The notes under the pieces were generated by a model. That model was not told the origin of the DNA and did not search any database. It saw nothing but the letters and a program-made list of their open reading frames with translations. 64,000 bases of DNA from Paenibacillus sambharensis (GTDB taxonomy: Bacteria; Bacillota; Bacilli; Paenibacillales; Paenibacillaceae), in contig NZ_QKRB01000036.1 in NCBI RefSeq assembly GCF_003233845.1, positions 186,001-250,000 on the forward strand, written 5' to 3'. The stretch's first letter is position 1. Every line of letters starts with the position of its first letter. Positions 15,297-22,860 of this stretch are shown here, piece after piece. The position numbers and the translations under genes are program-made.

Positions 15297-16188
15297 CTGA
15301 AGTCCCCCTTCCCGGGGAAGACTCCGTCAGGGTCGGCATCGTAATGGTCTGTATGATATCAATTGCCTCATCCATACTGGCCGGATGCTGGTGGTAATAG
15401 TGCACATCCTTCAGCAGATGAAGCGTCGATCTTGGAAGCCGCGCGGCTAGGCTGGCCGTCATGCTGTCGCGCTGTCCGCATATCACATGGAGCCCGTGCC
15501 TGTTCCGGCTGTACAGCTCTTCCGGCACAAGCTGATCCAGCTCTGACAGCAGGGCTCGTCCCAGACATTGGCCGTGCAAATACAGCGGGTGGGCGCCGAG
15601 GCGCTGCATATACCGGTACTGCTCTTCATTGAAATCGCTCAGTGTGTAATAATCGGAGCCCGGGAACAGCAGACGTGTATCTACTGCCTCTTCCCTGTCG
15701 AACAATGCAAGCGCACCAGGGTCCAATACATCCTTCGCAGCAGGAATTGGACCGATCAGAGGAGACAGCAGGACCGGTATGCAGGTCTGGCCGGTTTGCT
15801 GTTCCCAGGCTAACGCCGCCGATTGCGCGACAACTGCGCCTAATGCGTGTCCGATCATATAGATCCTGCCCGGCTTCCGCTTCGCTGTGAACGTCTTAAG
15901 TGCGGCAAGTGTATCGTCAATCATAGAAGCAATCGTAGCTTCCTCCAGCAGGCCCGCACTGTCTCCATGCCCCATATAGTCAAACTGGACAACCCACTGA
16001 TTATGTTCGGCAAGCCTTTTCCTAAGATTTGAGAACAGATAATTCTTCTCGCTCATCGCCTGTCCAAGCCCAGCCAAGGTGATAATCAGCGGCTGTTCAG
16101 TTCGCTCGGCAGAGGTGTATTCCTCAACCGCTGCTAGCCGCATTCCCGTTCCGAATCTGAATTGATGCCACAAATCCCAGCCCTCCAT
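15286..16188 (-). CDS. Alpha/beta-hydrolase fold protein lacking the nucleophile serine
   Basis: A roughly 300-residue alpha/beta-hydrolase with 'PLIITLAGLGQAMSEKNYLF', 'WVVQFDYMGHGDSAG' and a nucleophile elbow reading 'IGHALGAVVA'. The family G-x-S-x-G is G-H-A-L-G here, so the catalytic serine is replaced by alanine (codon GCA, one base from TCA). The later Asp ('CGQRDSMTA') and His ('LLKDVHYYHQHP') regions are kept. Start choice is uncertain: the ATG at 16188 or the TTG at 16173, the latter with GGAGGG at good spacing; the frame is open to 16221. It is adjacent to a hydrolase with an intact GFSDG elbow, so the pair may work as active and inactive partners. It may bind rather than cleave its ligand. 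Confidence 0.85.
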   Translation of the reverse strand: MEGWDLWHQFRFGTGMRLAAVEEYTSAERTEQPLIITLAGLGQAMSEKNYLFSNLRKRLAEHNQWVVQFDYMGHGDSAGLLEEATIASMIDDTLAALKTFTAKRKPGRIYMIGHALGAVVAQSAALAWEQQTGQTCIPVLLSPLIGPIPAAKDVLDPGALALFDREEAVDTRLLFPGSDYYTLSDFNEEQYRYMQRLGAHPLYLHGQCLGRALLSELDQLVPEELYSRNRHGLHVICGQRDSMTASLAARLPRSTLHLLKDVHYYHQHPASMDEAIDIIQTITMPTLTESSPGRGTSVDG

Positions 16189-16198
16189 TCCCTGACTG

Positions 16199-16993
16199 CT
16201 ATCTGTCCCACAAACGCACAAGCCAATCGGATGACAGCTTCATTAACTCCCGTTCGAGCGGAACGGAGGTGAACAGGTGTCCTGCCTTATCTACCCTGCA
16301 CACTGTATTGCGCCCGTCGCCACGGTAGACGGCATACCGGTCGGTTGCCAGCTGCTCCATTTCCTCCTTGATCAGCAGGTCGTCATTGCCATAAACCATA
16401 ATCGAACGCCCCTGAAAGTCCGACAGCTCCCGGTTGATGTCAATGCTCTGCAGATCCCGGTAAAATTCCATGCCTACCCATAACCCCGCCCAAGGCATAA
16501 CCAGGCTGTCCCGGTCGCGCGAGTGCCGGGTGAAACGGGGATGCTTCTTATTCGGAAAGTTGCCGCCGATCTCACAAAACAGCGGGCTCCACAGCACCAG
16601 GTCCTTCACAGTAGTTCTTTGCGATGCCATCAAGGCAATGCGAGCGCCATCACTGAAGCCCAGATAAGCCATTCGGCTCTTGTCGACCGCCCTTAATGTT
16701 GCCGCATACCGATGTGCCGCAATTATGTTGGACACCTTCGTTGAGGTCGTCATATGATGATATTTGCCATCGCTTAACCCCAAGCCGTAATAGTCAAAGC
16801 GCAGGAAAGCGATACCCATGCCAGCAAGCATCCTCGCGAATTTGATTGCAAGGCGGTGCACCTCGTACCGTTCGCCGTTCTTACCCGGACAATAGATCAC
16901 AAGCGGACAGGGCCATGTGCTCTGCTCAGGAAGGTGAAGGACCCCTGCGAGCCATCCCTGGTCAAATATTTCCACCAGACGCTCTTCTGTCAT
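16199..16993 (-). CDS. Alpha/beta-hydrolase (serine hydrolase), intact
   Basis: A 264-residue alpha/beta-hydrolase. It has the oxyanion region 'LVIYCPGKNGERYEVHRLA', 'LRFDYYGLGLSDGKYHH', the nucleophile elbow 'YLGFSDGARIALMA' with Ser in G-F-S-D-G, an acid in 'MVYGNDDLLIKEEM', and the histidine in 'KAGHLFTSVPLE'. All three catalytic positions are present. Its ATG overlaps the upstream hotdog gene stop (ATGA), with AGGAGG ahead, and the next hydrolase follows about 10 bases downstream. Two consecutive small hydrolases also occur in exopolysaccharide/exosortase loci, but nothing else here fits that system. Possible roles are thioester release or ester hydrolysis in the carrier-protein pathway. 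Confidence 0.88.
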   Translation of the reverse strand: MTEERLVEIFDQGWLAGVLHLPEQSTWPCPLVIYCPGKNGERYEVHRLAIKFARMLAGMGIAFLRFDYYGLGLSDGKYHHMTTSTKVSNIIAAHRYAATLRAVDKSRMAYLGFSDGARIALMASQRTTVKDLVLWSPLFCEIGGNFPNKKHPRFTRHSRDRDSLVMPWAGLWVGMEFYRDLQSIDINRELSDFQGRSIMVYGNDDLLIKEEMEQLATDRYAVYRGDGRNTVCRVDKAGHLFTSVPLERELMKLSSDWLVRLWDR

Positions 16994-17442
16994 CTGGTTC
17001 CCTCCTTTCTTCCCGAATGCCTCACTGCGTCTGCCGCCAGCCGGAAGGTGCAGCGCACACTGGGGACGCCTTCGATCTTACCCTCAGCCGAGAAAAGCAT
17101 TCTTCCATCCTCTTCCGCTGTCCATTTCACGGAATAAACGACCGTATCACCCGGAAGAGAAGGCTTCAGCAAGCGTATCTGAAGCTGTGCGGCTTGAAGA
17201 AATTCAGGCTCCGGCTCATAACCGGACAGCTTCACGAGCAGCTCACAGGACTGCTTTATTCCCTCGAGCAGCAGCATCCCGGGAAATACACTGTAAGACG
17301 GAAAGTGGCCCCGAAGGAAAAAGTCGCTGCTCGTAATGTTCTTCAGCGTACTGATCTGCTGAGACGGAATGCAGGAGATAATCCTGTCTACGAATATCCA
17401 GGGCTTCTTGTAGGGCAGCTCTCGCAGCAAATCGGGTCTCAT
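16990..17442 (-). CDS. FabZ-like hotdog dehydratase, catalytic residues present
   Basis: A 150-residue hotdog-fold protein similar to FabZ (3-hydroxyacyl-ACP dehydratase). It has 'LPYKKPWIFVDRI', then 'FFLRGHFPSYSVFPGMLLLE' with the catalytic His of GHFP and the Glu of 'LLLEGIKQ'. It ends 'IEGVPSVRCTFRLA'. The ATG at 17442 follows AAGGAGAATAAGGGG; the open frame above it overlaps the neighbour and has no ribosome-binding site. The length matches FabZ. It is paired head-to-tail with the shorter paralogue at 17447-17881, which lacks the His. It probably dehydrates a beta-hydroxyacyl thioester on a cluster carrier protein, although no ketosynthase is visible in the window. Confidence 0.85.
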   Translation of the reverse strand: MRPDLLRELPYKKPWIFVDRIISCIPSQQISTLKNITSSDFFLRGHFPSYSVFPGMLLLEGIKQSCELLVKLSGYEPEPEFLQAAQLQIRLLKPSLPGDTVVYSVKWTAEEDGRMLFSAEGKIEGVPSVRCTFRLAADAVRHSGRKEGTR

Positions 17443-17446
17443 CCCC

Positions 17447-17881
17447 TTATTCTCCTTCCAATTCAGCCTTGGCGACGGCAACCGAAAGCTGAGCCTCAGC
17501 GATTGGCGATCCTCCGCTCCCCTGAATGGTCCCATGCAGGACAGCGCTCTTGGTCAGTAACCGATACGGTTTAACCATGAATACAAGCGTCTCCGGCCAC
17601 ATGACCGGCCGGTGGATATCTGCCCGTACTGTACCAAGCATCGGAAACTCATGTTCTTCAAGGGGGGCCGTCTCCAGCTGGGTAAGCAGTACACCGGTCT
17701 GCGCCAATCCTTCGAGCAGTATCGCGATGGGCACATAATCTAGGCCGCCGAATGCATCACGGTAATCGGCCGGATTAAACCGGGCCTCCAGCTTATTTCC
17801 GGGGATATATAAAGACACTTCATCGACCAGTCGGAAGGGAGGCTTATGGGGAAGCAATTGTAGAATTTGTCTCACATCCAA
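17447..17881 (-). CDS. FabZ-like hotdog protein lacking the catalytic histidine
   Basis: A 144-residue hotdog protein with the FabZ start 'LQLLPHKPPFRLVDEVSLYI' and hotdog helix 'VPIAILLEGLAQTGVLL', but the GHFP segment is replaced by 'YRDAFGGLDYVP', so the catalytic His is absent while the Glu of 'LLEGLAQ' remains. The start is a TTG at 17881 with GGAGGG upstream. It is 4 bases upstream of the intact FabZ-like gene. An inactive subunit that dimerises with the active one is the simplest reading, as seen in other heterodimeric hotdog enzymes. A thioesterase or acyl-binding role is also possible. Confidence 0.82.
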   Translation of the reverse strand: MDVRQILQLLPHKPPFRLVDEVSLYIPGNKLEARFNPADYRDAFGGLDYVPIAILLEGLAQTGVLLTQLETAPLEEHEFPMLGTVRADIHRPVMWPETLVFMVKPYRLLTKSAVLHGTIQGSGGSPIAEAQLSVAVAKAELEGE

Positions 17882-17900
17882 TTGGCCAGTACCCTCCGTC

Positions 17901-18647
17901 TTATCGTTCCGACACGATGACCATCCGCAGGCTGTCCGGGCTTAACGCAGAGCGGTCCAGCCCCCCGTACACCCCTCGGACGGTCAGCCCGGCGGCATCT
18001 GTCAGCCGGATAATTTCCGTCGCTGCATACAACCGCAGATCAAGTATCCTGGTCTCAAGCTCCCCGTCCTTCATCCAGGAAATGGTTTCGGTCCAGCGTC
18101 CTGTTATACAGTCAAACTCCCGCCTGGACCACACAGGCTGCTGGCCCATCTCCTCCCACGTACGTGCAGCGAGCTTGCGCAGCTTCCGTTCCCGGTTCTC
18201 CAAGTCTTGAAGAAACACCCCTCCGCTGCGCAGGGCCGCATGGACTCTGCACAAAATATCAGCGTCCTCCTTCTCTTCCCTGACATAGCCAAAAGCGGTG
18301 CCGACATTGATAATGGCATCAAATTCCCCCAAGAACGAGAGGTCTCGCATATCGCCATGAATCCAGCGAATATCTGCACCTGCTGATGATGCCCGCTGCG
18401 CGGCCACCTCCAGCAGGGCAGCGGAGCTGTCGTATCCAGTTACCTTATACCCGCGGAGCGCCAGCGGGATCGAAATCCGGCCCTGCCCGCAGCCAAGGTC
18501 CAGAACTGCCGCTCCCGGCGGCAAATCCAGGATCTCGGTGATTTTTTCTATCTCGTATGCGGTTCTCTCCGCATGCAGAATGGTTTCAGAGAAAGCTACA
18601 TAGTCATGCTGGAAAAATTGGGTCCAATGTTCTGCCGAATTCGTCAT
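17901..18647 (-). CDS. Class I SAM-dependent methyltransferase
   Basis: A 248-residue Rossmann methyltransferase. The SAM-binding motif I is 'AAVLDLGCGQGRISIPLA' (about residues 46-63), with motif II acid in 'VTGYDSSAALLEVA', then 'IRWIHGDMRDLSFL' and 'FDAIINVGTAFGYV'. The last block and the C-terminal 'LRLYAATEIIRLTDAAGL' resemble small-molecule N-/O-methyltransferases. It lies between a carrier-protein gene (74-base gap) and the hotdog pair in the long leftward operon. The substrate is unknown; both methylation of a free product and methylation of a carrier-bound intermediate are possible. Confidence 0.9.
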   Translation of the reverse strand: MTNSAEHWTQFFQHDYVAFSETILHAERTAYEIEKITEILDLPPGAAVLDLGCGQGRISIPLALRGYKVTGYDSSAALLEVAAQRASSAGADIRWIHGDMRDLSFLGEFDAIINVGTAFGYVREEKEDADILCRVHAALRSGGVFLQDLENRERKLRKLAARTWEEMGQQPVWSRREFDCITGRWTETISWMKDGELETRILDLRLYAATEIIRLTDAAGLTVRGVYGGLDRSALSPDSLRMVIVSER

Positions 18648-18721
18648 TTCACATTCTTCCTTCCGCTTGGGATTTCATTGCCCGTCAGTTCCTATGTGGG
18701 CTGCGGGAAGCTGGCTTGGAC

Positions 18722-18967
18722 TCAAGCCTGAACACTCCCCTGCACCGTCTTAATGATGTCGGATACGGATGTTGCTTCCGAGATTTCCAGCTGGTCATCC
18801 TGAAACTCAAAAGCAAACTGCTCTTCGAGCAGTACGACCAGCTCCATATACCGAAGCGAATCGAACCCTATTTCGTATAACAAGCTTCCATCTTGAATCT
18901 CCTCGACCGGAAGCAATCCACATCCCTGATTACTAAGAAGCAGGCGAACCGCTTGAGATATATCCAT
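18722..18967 (-). CDS. Acyl/peptidyl carrier protein (3 of 4)
   Basis: An 81-residue carrier protein with the phosphopantetheine motif 'LLYEIGFDSLRYMELVVLLE', the serine being the attachment site. The ATG at 18967 has AGGGGGAGA upstream. It sits in the operon between the TIM-barrel protein and the methyltransferase, near the hotdog dehydratase pair and two hydrolases. This makes it the likely carrier for any acyl modification in this sub-block. Confidence 0.92.
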   Translation of the reverse strand: MDISQAVRLLLSNQGCGLLPVEEIQDGSLLYEIGFDSLRYMELVVLLEEQFAFEFQDDQLEISEATSVSDIIKTVQGSVQA

Positions 18968-19034
18968 ACGTCTCCCCCTATGTTAAATCTGCTGTAAGTA
19001 TATAGAGGACTGCCCAGATGTTGCTCGGGTTATG

Positions 19035-19862
19035 TTACGGAACACGGCATTCGAGATAGCGGGAAGCCTCCAATGCGCCTTCCTGCAGCCGCTCCCCGAA
19101 TGGCTCCAGCTCAACCGTCAGCCACTCCTGATACCCGATCTCGCTCAGAGCTTCAATCGCCGCATTAAGGTCAAGCTCTCCCTTTCCAGGCCAGCAGAAA
19201 CGCGTCTTCCGGATTCGACGCGGTGTGGACCGAGCCTCAGCAGACCGGTTGGCATTCACATATACAGCGTCTTTAAGGTGGATGGACCGTATTTTGCAGC
19301 CATACTTTCTAAGGAAAGCGGGAATGTCAATCTGGGCTTCCGCCAAATGGCCAAAGTCAGGGGCAAGTCCGATTCCGGCAGGCAGCCGCTCCATGAAATA
19401 ATCTATCTGCTGTTCAGTAAAGAACAAGGAGCCTAAATGCGGGTGGATTCCGACGGAAATGCCTTCATGACGGTATCTGCGTGCCATCTCCCCGATCAGT
19501 TCGAGCATCCGGCTAGCTGCATCAATGGACCACCGCTGCGTAAAACTGAAGCCTGGGGAGAGAATGACTAGCCCCGTATCCATAATGGACAAGGTACGTG
19601 CGAGCTTCTGGTGATAAAGGTACAGTTCCCTTCGACGTGCCCAATTCTCGAAGTGTCCCAGCTCGTAAACGGCCGACAGCTTGATCTGACAATAGGCCAG
19701 CTGTTCCTTCAGCAGCGGCAGCCTGTCCGCATAGGCGAGCAGCAGCTGGCTTCCCGCCTCGCAGAACCGGAAGCCAGCCTCTGACACAGCAGTTAGTCCC
19801 TGGAGGTGCTGCCTGCCCCATGGAGCGAGATGACAAGCCCGCTTTATCCGGGAGTCCGTCAT
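19035..19862 (-). CDS. Sugar-phosphate isomerase/epimerase-like TIM-barrel protein
   Basis: A 275-residue protein of the xylose-isomerase-like TIM-barrel (AP-endonuclease 2) family. The metal-site elements are in order: 'ISVGIHPHLGSLF', 'GIGLAPDFGHLAEA', 'IRSIHLKDAVYVN' and the terminal 'LTVELEPFGE'. They supply the His, Asp and Glu ligands usual for inosose or sugar isomerases. Its ATG overlaps the stop of the M29 gene (ATGA). The family catalyses isomerisation, epimerisation or dehydration of sugars and cyclitols. In this cluster it could prepare or remodel the polyol scaffold, consistent with sugar-activation and glycosyltransferase genes nearby. The exact reaction is unknown. Confidence 0.83.
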   Translation of the reverse strand: MTDSRIKRACHLAPWGRQHLQGLTAVSEAGFRFCEAGSQLLLAYADRLPLLKEQLAYCQIKLSAVYELGHFENWARRRELYLYHQKLARTLSIMDTGLVILSPGFSFTQRWSIDAASRMLELIGEMARRYRHEGISVGIHPHLGSLFFTEQQIDYFMERLPAGIGLAPDFGHLAEAQIDIPAFLRKYGCKIRSIHLKDAVYVNANRSAEARSTPRRIRKTRFCWPGKGELDLNAAIEALSEIGYQEWLTVELEPFGERLQEGALEASRYLECRVP

Positions 19863-20980
19863 GATGCATCCCCCTCCTCCAACTCCTCATTGAGATGCTG
19901 AAGCTCAGGCAGAGTGAATATTCCGTTATGGCGGACAAGCGTTTCGTCAAAATATAGAGCACCGCCACCATGCTGCGTGAGCTGGGATAGAACCAAATCC
20001 ATATGGACGGTGGACACATTTCCATTGCCCGCCTCCGAATAAGAGTTTCCCAGAGCCAAATGAATGCTGCCGGCCATCTTCTCATCATACGCGGGCGTAC
20101 CGATTGGAGAGGTTATCGCGGGATTGAGCCCGATTCCAAACTCGCCGACTCGCGAGGCGCCGTCATCCTTGCCCATTAAGGCAAGGAATGCTCGTGTGTC
20201 GCTGCAGGTTACGTCAACAACCCGCCCTTCACAAAATTCGAGCCGGATGTCCCGGAAGCACCTCCCGTAAGCATGGAAGGGGACATTGAACGTAATGGCA
20301 CCATTCACCGAATCCAGCAGAGGAGCAGTAAATATCTCGCCGCCCGGGAAGTTGTGTGACCCGTCGCATAACCGGCTGGCTTGCCCTTCAATAGAGAATG
20401 TCAGTTCAGTGCCAGGCGACACAATGCGTACGCGGCTGGTACGCTCCAGCAGCCTGCTTACAGGAAGATACCGGGTTTGAAGATGCCTTCCGGCATAATC
20501 GCATGAACGGACAAACATCGCTTGCAGCTGGTCCAGGCTCATCTGTGCGAGCTGGGCCAGCGCATCTGTCGGATAGTGCAGCAGCAGCCACTTGGGTTTG
20601 GCGGCTGCTGCTGCCAATATAGGCTGGTAGAGCAGCTTGTAGTATAAGACCAGCCGGTCCGGAGGAACATCCTCCATCTCATACATATTCCTGTCAGCTG
20701 TCATGTTAATATAGGCATCCATTGATTTCAGCCTGGACAGCTCCTGTCTTGACCACAGCAGCAGGGATTCGCGTGAGGAGCCCCTGATCATCTCCTTGAT
20801 CGTGGCTGTCGTCATGGTTTTCACAATAGGAAATGCTCCCGCATCATAAATCTTCCTGACCAGCATGGGTGTCAGCGGCTCGTCTCCGGAGCTGTCCACC
20901 AGGACTCTCTCTCCCGGCTGAAGCAGCAGAGAGTCATGGACAAGGAACGATGCCACCTTCTCCAGTTCATCGCTATACAT
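19859..20980 (-). CDS. M29-family metallo-aminopeptidase (AmpS/PepS-like), copy 2
   Basis: A 373-residue M29 peptidase. The dinuclear metal-site blocks are intact: 'FPGGEIFTAPLLDSVNG', 'RVGEFGIGLNPAI', 'YDEKMAGSIHLALGNSY' and 'VHMDLVLSQL'. The N-terminal domain has 'LLLQPGERVLVDSSGDEPL'. The ATG at 20980 follows GAGGGGAGGCC; the frame above it (to 21064) has no matching ribosome-binding site. It is the first gene of the long leftward operon ending at 10613, and divergent to the oxygenase pair at 21174. It is clearly homologous to 13219-14328 throughout. Two aminopeptidases in one operon suggest two distinct deprotection or trimming steps, or one active complex. Confidence 0.9.
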   Translation of the reverse strand: MYSDELEKVASFLVHDSLLLQPGERVLVDSSGDEPLTPMLVRKIYDAGAFPIVKTMTTATIKEMIRGSSRESLLLWSRQELSRLKSMDAYINMTADRNMYEMEDVPPDRLVLYYKLLYQPILAAAAAKPKWLLLHYPTDALAQLAQMSLDQLQAMFVRSCDYAGRHLQTRYLPVSRLLERTSRVRIVSPGTELTFSIEGQASRLCDGSHNFPGGEIFTAPLLDSVNGAITFNVPFHAYGRCFRDIRLEFCEGRVVDVTCSDTRAFLALMGKDDGASRVGEFGIGLNPAITSPIGTPAYDEKMAGSIHLALGNSYSEAGNGNVSTVHMDLVLSQLTQHGGGALYFDETLVRHNGIFTLPELQHLNEELEEGDAS

Positions 20981-21112
20981 GTCTTGGCCTCCCCTCTCTT
21001 CCCGCACCAAACACATTTCACCGCGTATAGAGCGTAACTCTGGCATCAGATCGCCGCTCGGCATTTATCGGCCGTTTCCCCTGAAACCGTGCCAAAGCCG
21101 CAACGAAAACAG

Positions 21113-21124
21113 ATCGTACAAAAC
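21113..21124 (-). promoter_or_regulatory. GTTTTGTACGAT element in the second divergent region
   Basis: The minus strand reads GTTTTGTACGAT, matching 11 of 12 bases of the element at 7176-7187. It lies 133 bases upstream of the M29 start at 20980 and 50 bases upstream of the oxygenase start at 21174. It may be a common control site for divergent promoters of the cluster. Only two copies were found by eye. Confidence 0.28.
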
Positions 21125-21173
21125 CTTCTTTGCCCTATACTGATGACAAAGATGATGAAAGCGAGGAAACAGG

Positions 21174-22001
21174 ATGCAGGCAGCGTTACCCCCATTATCT
21201 GAAACCTATGCTCTTACGGAGGACCAGCTTACGTCGTACCGCAGAGACGGGCATATCATGCTTCGGCAGGTCGTAACGCCCGATGAACTGGATGTCTATT
21301 ACCCCCATATCCATCGATATGTCTCGACACATGACCTGGAGCATGTGCCCGAAGAGGAGAGGCACTATTACGGGGTCGAACGGGCTTTCCCCACTGTCAT
21401 GAATATGTGGGAGCGGGATGAGACTATCCGCCGGTTTACGTTTGCTAGAAGGTTTGCCGAAATCGCGGCGAACTTGACCGGCGTAGATGGCATACGCCTG
21501 TATCACGATTCCTGTATATTCCTTCCTCCTGGCGGACACGCCATTCCCTGGCATACGGACAGCGCATATATGCTGCCGATTGACCCCGACTTAACCATTA
21601 CGATGTGGATGGCACTGCGCGATATTCCCGATGCCATCGGTTCGATGGGCTTCGTATCCGGCTCGCAGGAAGTGGAGGACGCCAATGTGCTGAACACCGC
21701 GCGTGCGGGGATGCCGCTGGTCAGCTATGGTCCGATGAAGGCGGGTGATGCCACGTTCCATACCGGCCTAACGCTTCATTACGCTCCGCCCAACCGGACA
21801 AAGGATGTGGTAAGGGAGGTCCTTACCGTCATCTATATCGCGGACCGGGTTCATATTATGGCGCCTGCGGAGAATGAAGCGAAGGAGTTTCGGGATTACC
21901 ACCTGAAGCGGCTCTTTCCCGGTTGTAAGGCGGGGGACCCTGCACGGAGCGAGTTCACCCCGCTTGTCTATTCCCGGGATGAAGGAGAAGAAAAGTTATG
22001 A
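21174..22001 (+). CDS. PhyH-family Fe/2OG dioxygenase, complete (subgroup B)
   Basis: A 275-residue phytanoyl-CoA-dioxygenase-like enzyme. The HxD motif is in 'AIPWHTDSAYMLPIDPDLTI' (about residue 125), the distal His in 'ATFHTGLTLHYAPPNRTKD', and an Arg follows in 'VVREVLTVIYI'. 'SMGFVSGSQE' is the usual strand after the core. The ATG at 21174 follows GAGGAAACAGG. It is the first gene of a two-oxygenase rightward operon and divergent to the M29 peptidase. The oxygenases at 4642 and 21998 share its architecture ('TITMWM' or 'VTMWMPL' after the HxD, 'GPMKAGDATFH'). Confidence 0.93.
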   Translation: MQAALPPLSETYALTEDQLTSYRRDGHIMLRQVVTPDELDVYYPHIHRYVSTHDLEHVPEEERHYYGVERAFPTVMNMWERDETIRRFTFARRFAEIAANLTGVDGIRLYHDSCIFLPPGGHAIPWHTDSAYMLPIDPDLTITMWMALRDIPDAIGSMGFVSGSQEVEDANVLNTARAGMPLVSYGPMKAGDATFHTGLTLHYAPPNRTKDVVREVLTVIYIADRVHIMAPAENEAKEFRDYHLKRLFPGCKAGDPARSEFTPLVYSRDEGEEKL

Positions 22002-22795
22002 AAGGGAAATCACCGCTGCATGCTTCCGAAGCATCCGGCTTCTATCGGCTCACCAGCGCACAGCTTGACACCTACCGGACCAAGGGCCAGCTCTTCTTGC
22101 CTGGCGTCGCCGATCCGGCGGCCGCTGCCGAATTCCGGACGGCCGTACGCGATGCGGTGGACAAGTACAATACGGAGAACCGGCCTATGGCCGAGCGTGA
22201 TGAAATCGGCCGCGCTTTCCTGCAAACCATTAACTTGTGGGAATTGAGCAAGGCTGTGTACCCTTTTGTCATGTGCTCCCGTTATGCAGGAATCGCTGCT
22301 CAGCTGCTGGAGACCACTGCCGTACGCCTCTATCTTGACCAGGCCTTCTTCAAGGAACCCGGCGGTGGTCCCACGCCTTGGCATAGAGACAATGACTACA
22401 TGCTAAATCTTGCTCCCAACCGGAAGGTCACCATGTGGATGCCCCTCACCGATCTGACTGCCGAGATCGGATCCCTATCCTTCCTGTCCGGTTCTCACCT
22501 TCTTCCCGGCAGCGGGTTCAAGCAGCTGATTAAACAATCGTTAACTGTGGAAACATACGGTCCCATGACTGCTGGCGACGCTACCTTCCACTGCGGTTAC
22601 ACCTTTCACTGTGCGCCGCCGAATCCCACCCCACACACTCGCGAGGCGATGACCATCACTTACTACCCGGCAGATGCCTCCATTACAGATCCCGGGCAGC
22701 ATCCGGACCGCTTGCGCCATATGCATCGTTACTTCCCTGGCCTCACCCCCGGCGACCATGCTGCCAGCTTGCTGAATCCGATCGTTTATCCATAG
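21998..22795 (+). CDS. PhyH-family Fe/2OG dioxygenase, complete (subgroup B)
   Basis: A 265-residue enzyme with iron ligands in 'TPWHRDNDYMLNLA', the distal His in 'ATFHCGYTFHCAPPNPT' and the 2-oxoglutarate Arg in 'HTREAMTITYY'. Its ATG overlaps the upstream stop (ATGA), so both oxygenases are translated together. The pair could perform successive oxidations or act on related intermediates. It ends immediately before a hairpin that separates it from the converging carbamoyltransferase genes. Confidence 0.93.
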   Translation: MKGKSPLHASEASGFYRLTSAQLDTYRTKGQLFLPGVADPAAAAEFRTAVRDAVDKYNTENRPMAERDEIGRAFLQTINLWELSKAVYPFVMCSRYAGIAAQLLETTAVRLYLDQAFFKEPGGGPTPWHRDNDYMLNLAPNRKVTMWMPLTDLTAEIGSLSFLSGSHLLPGSGFKQLIKQSLTVETYGPMTAGDATFHCGYTFHCAPPNPTPHTREAMTITYYPADASITDPGQHPDRLRHMHRYFPGLTPGDHAASLLNPIVYP

Positions 22796-22797
22796 AA

Positions 22798-22846
22798 ATA
22801 AGGCTATCCGCCATGGCAGGCTGCTCTGCCGCGTGGATAGCCTTAT
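22798..22846. terminator. Hairpin between convergent operons
   Basis: A 12-bp stem (ATAAGGCTATCC at 22798-22809 with GGATAGCCTTAT at 22835-22846) encloses an inner GGCAG/CTGCC stem. It lies between the stop of the second oxygenase (22795) and the stop of the carbamoyltransferase-like gene (22861). The U-tracts are short on both strands, so it is a bidirectional terminator of modest quality. Confidence 0.65.
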
Positions 22847-22860
22847 GTCGTGGATGGGCC

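Noticed and set aside
15286-16993. Exosortase/exopolysaccharide hydrolase pair
   Set aside because: Two adjacent hydrolases also occur in exosortase loci, but no exosortase, PEP-CTERM or polysaccharide polymerisation genes are present.
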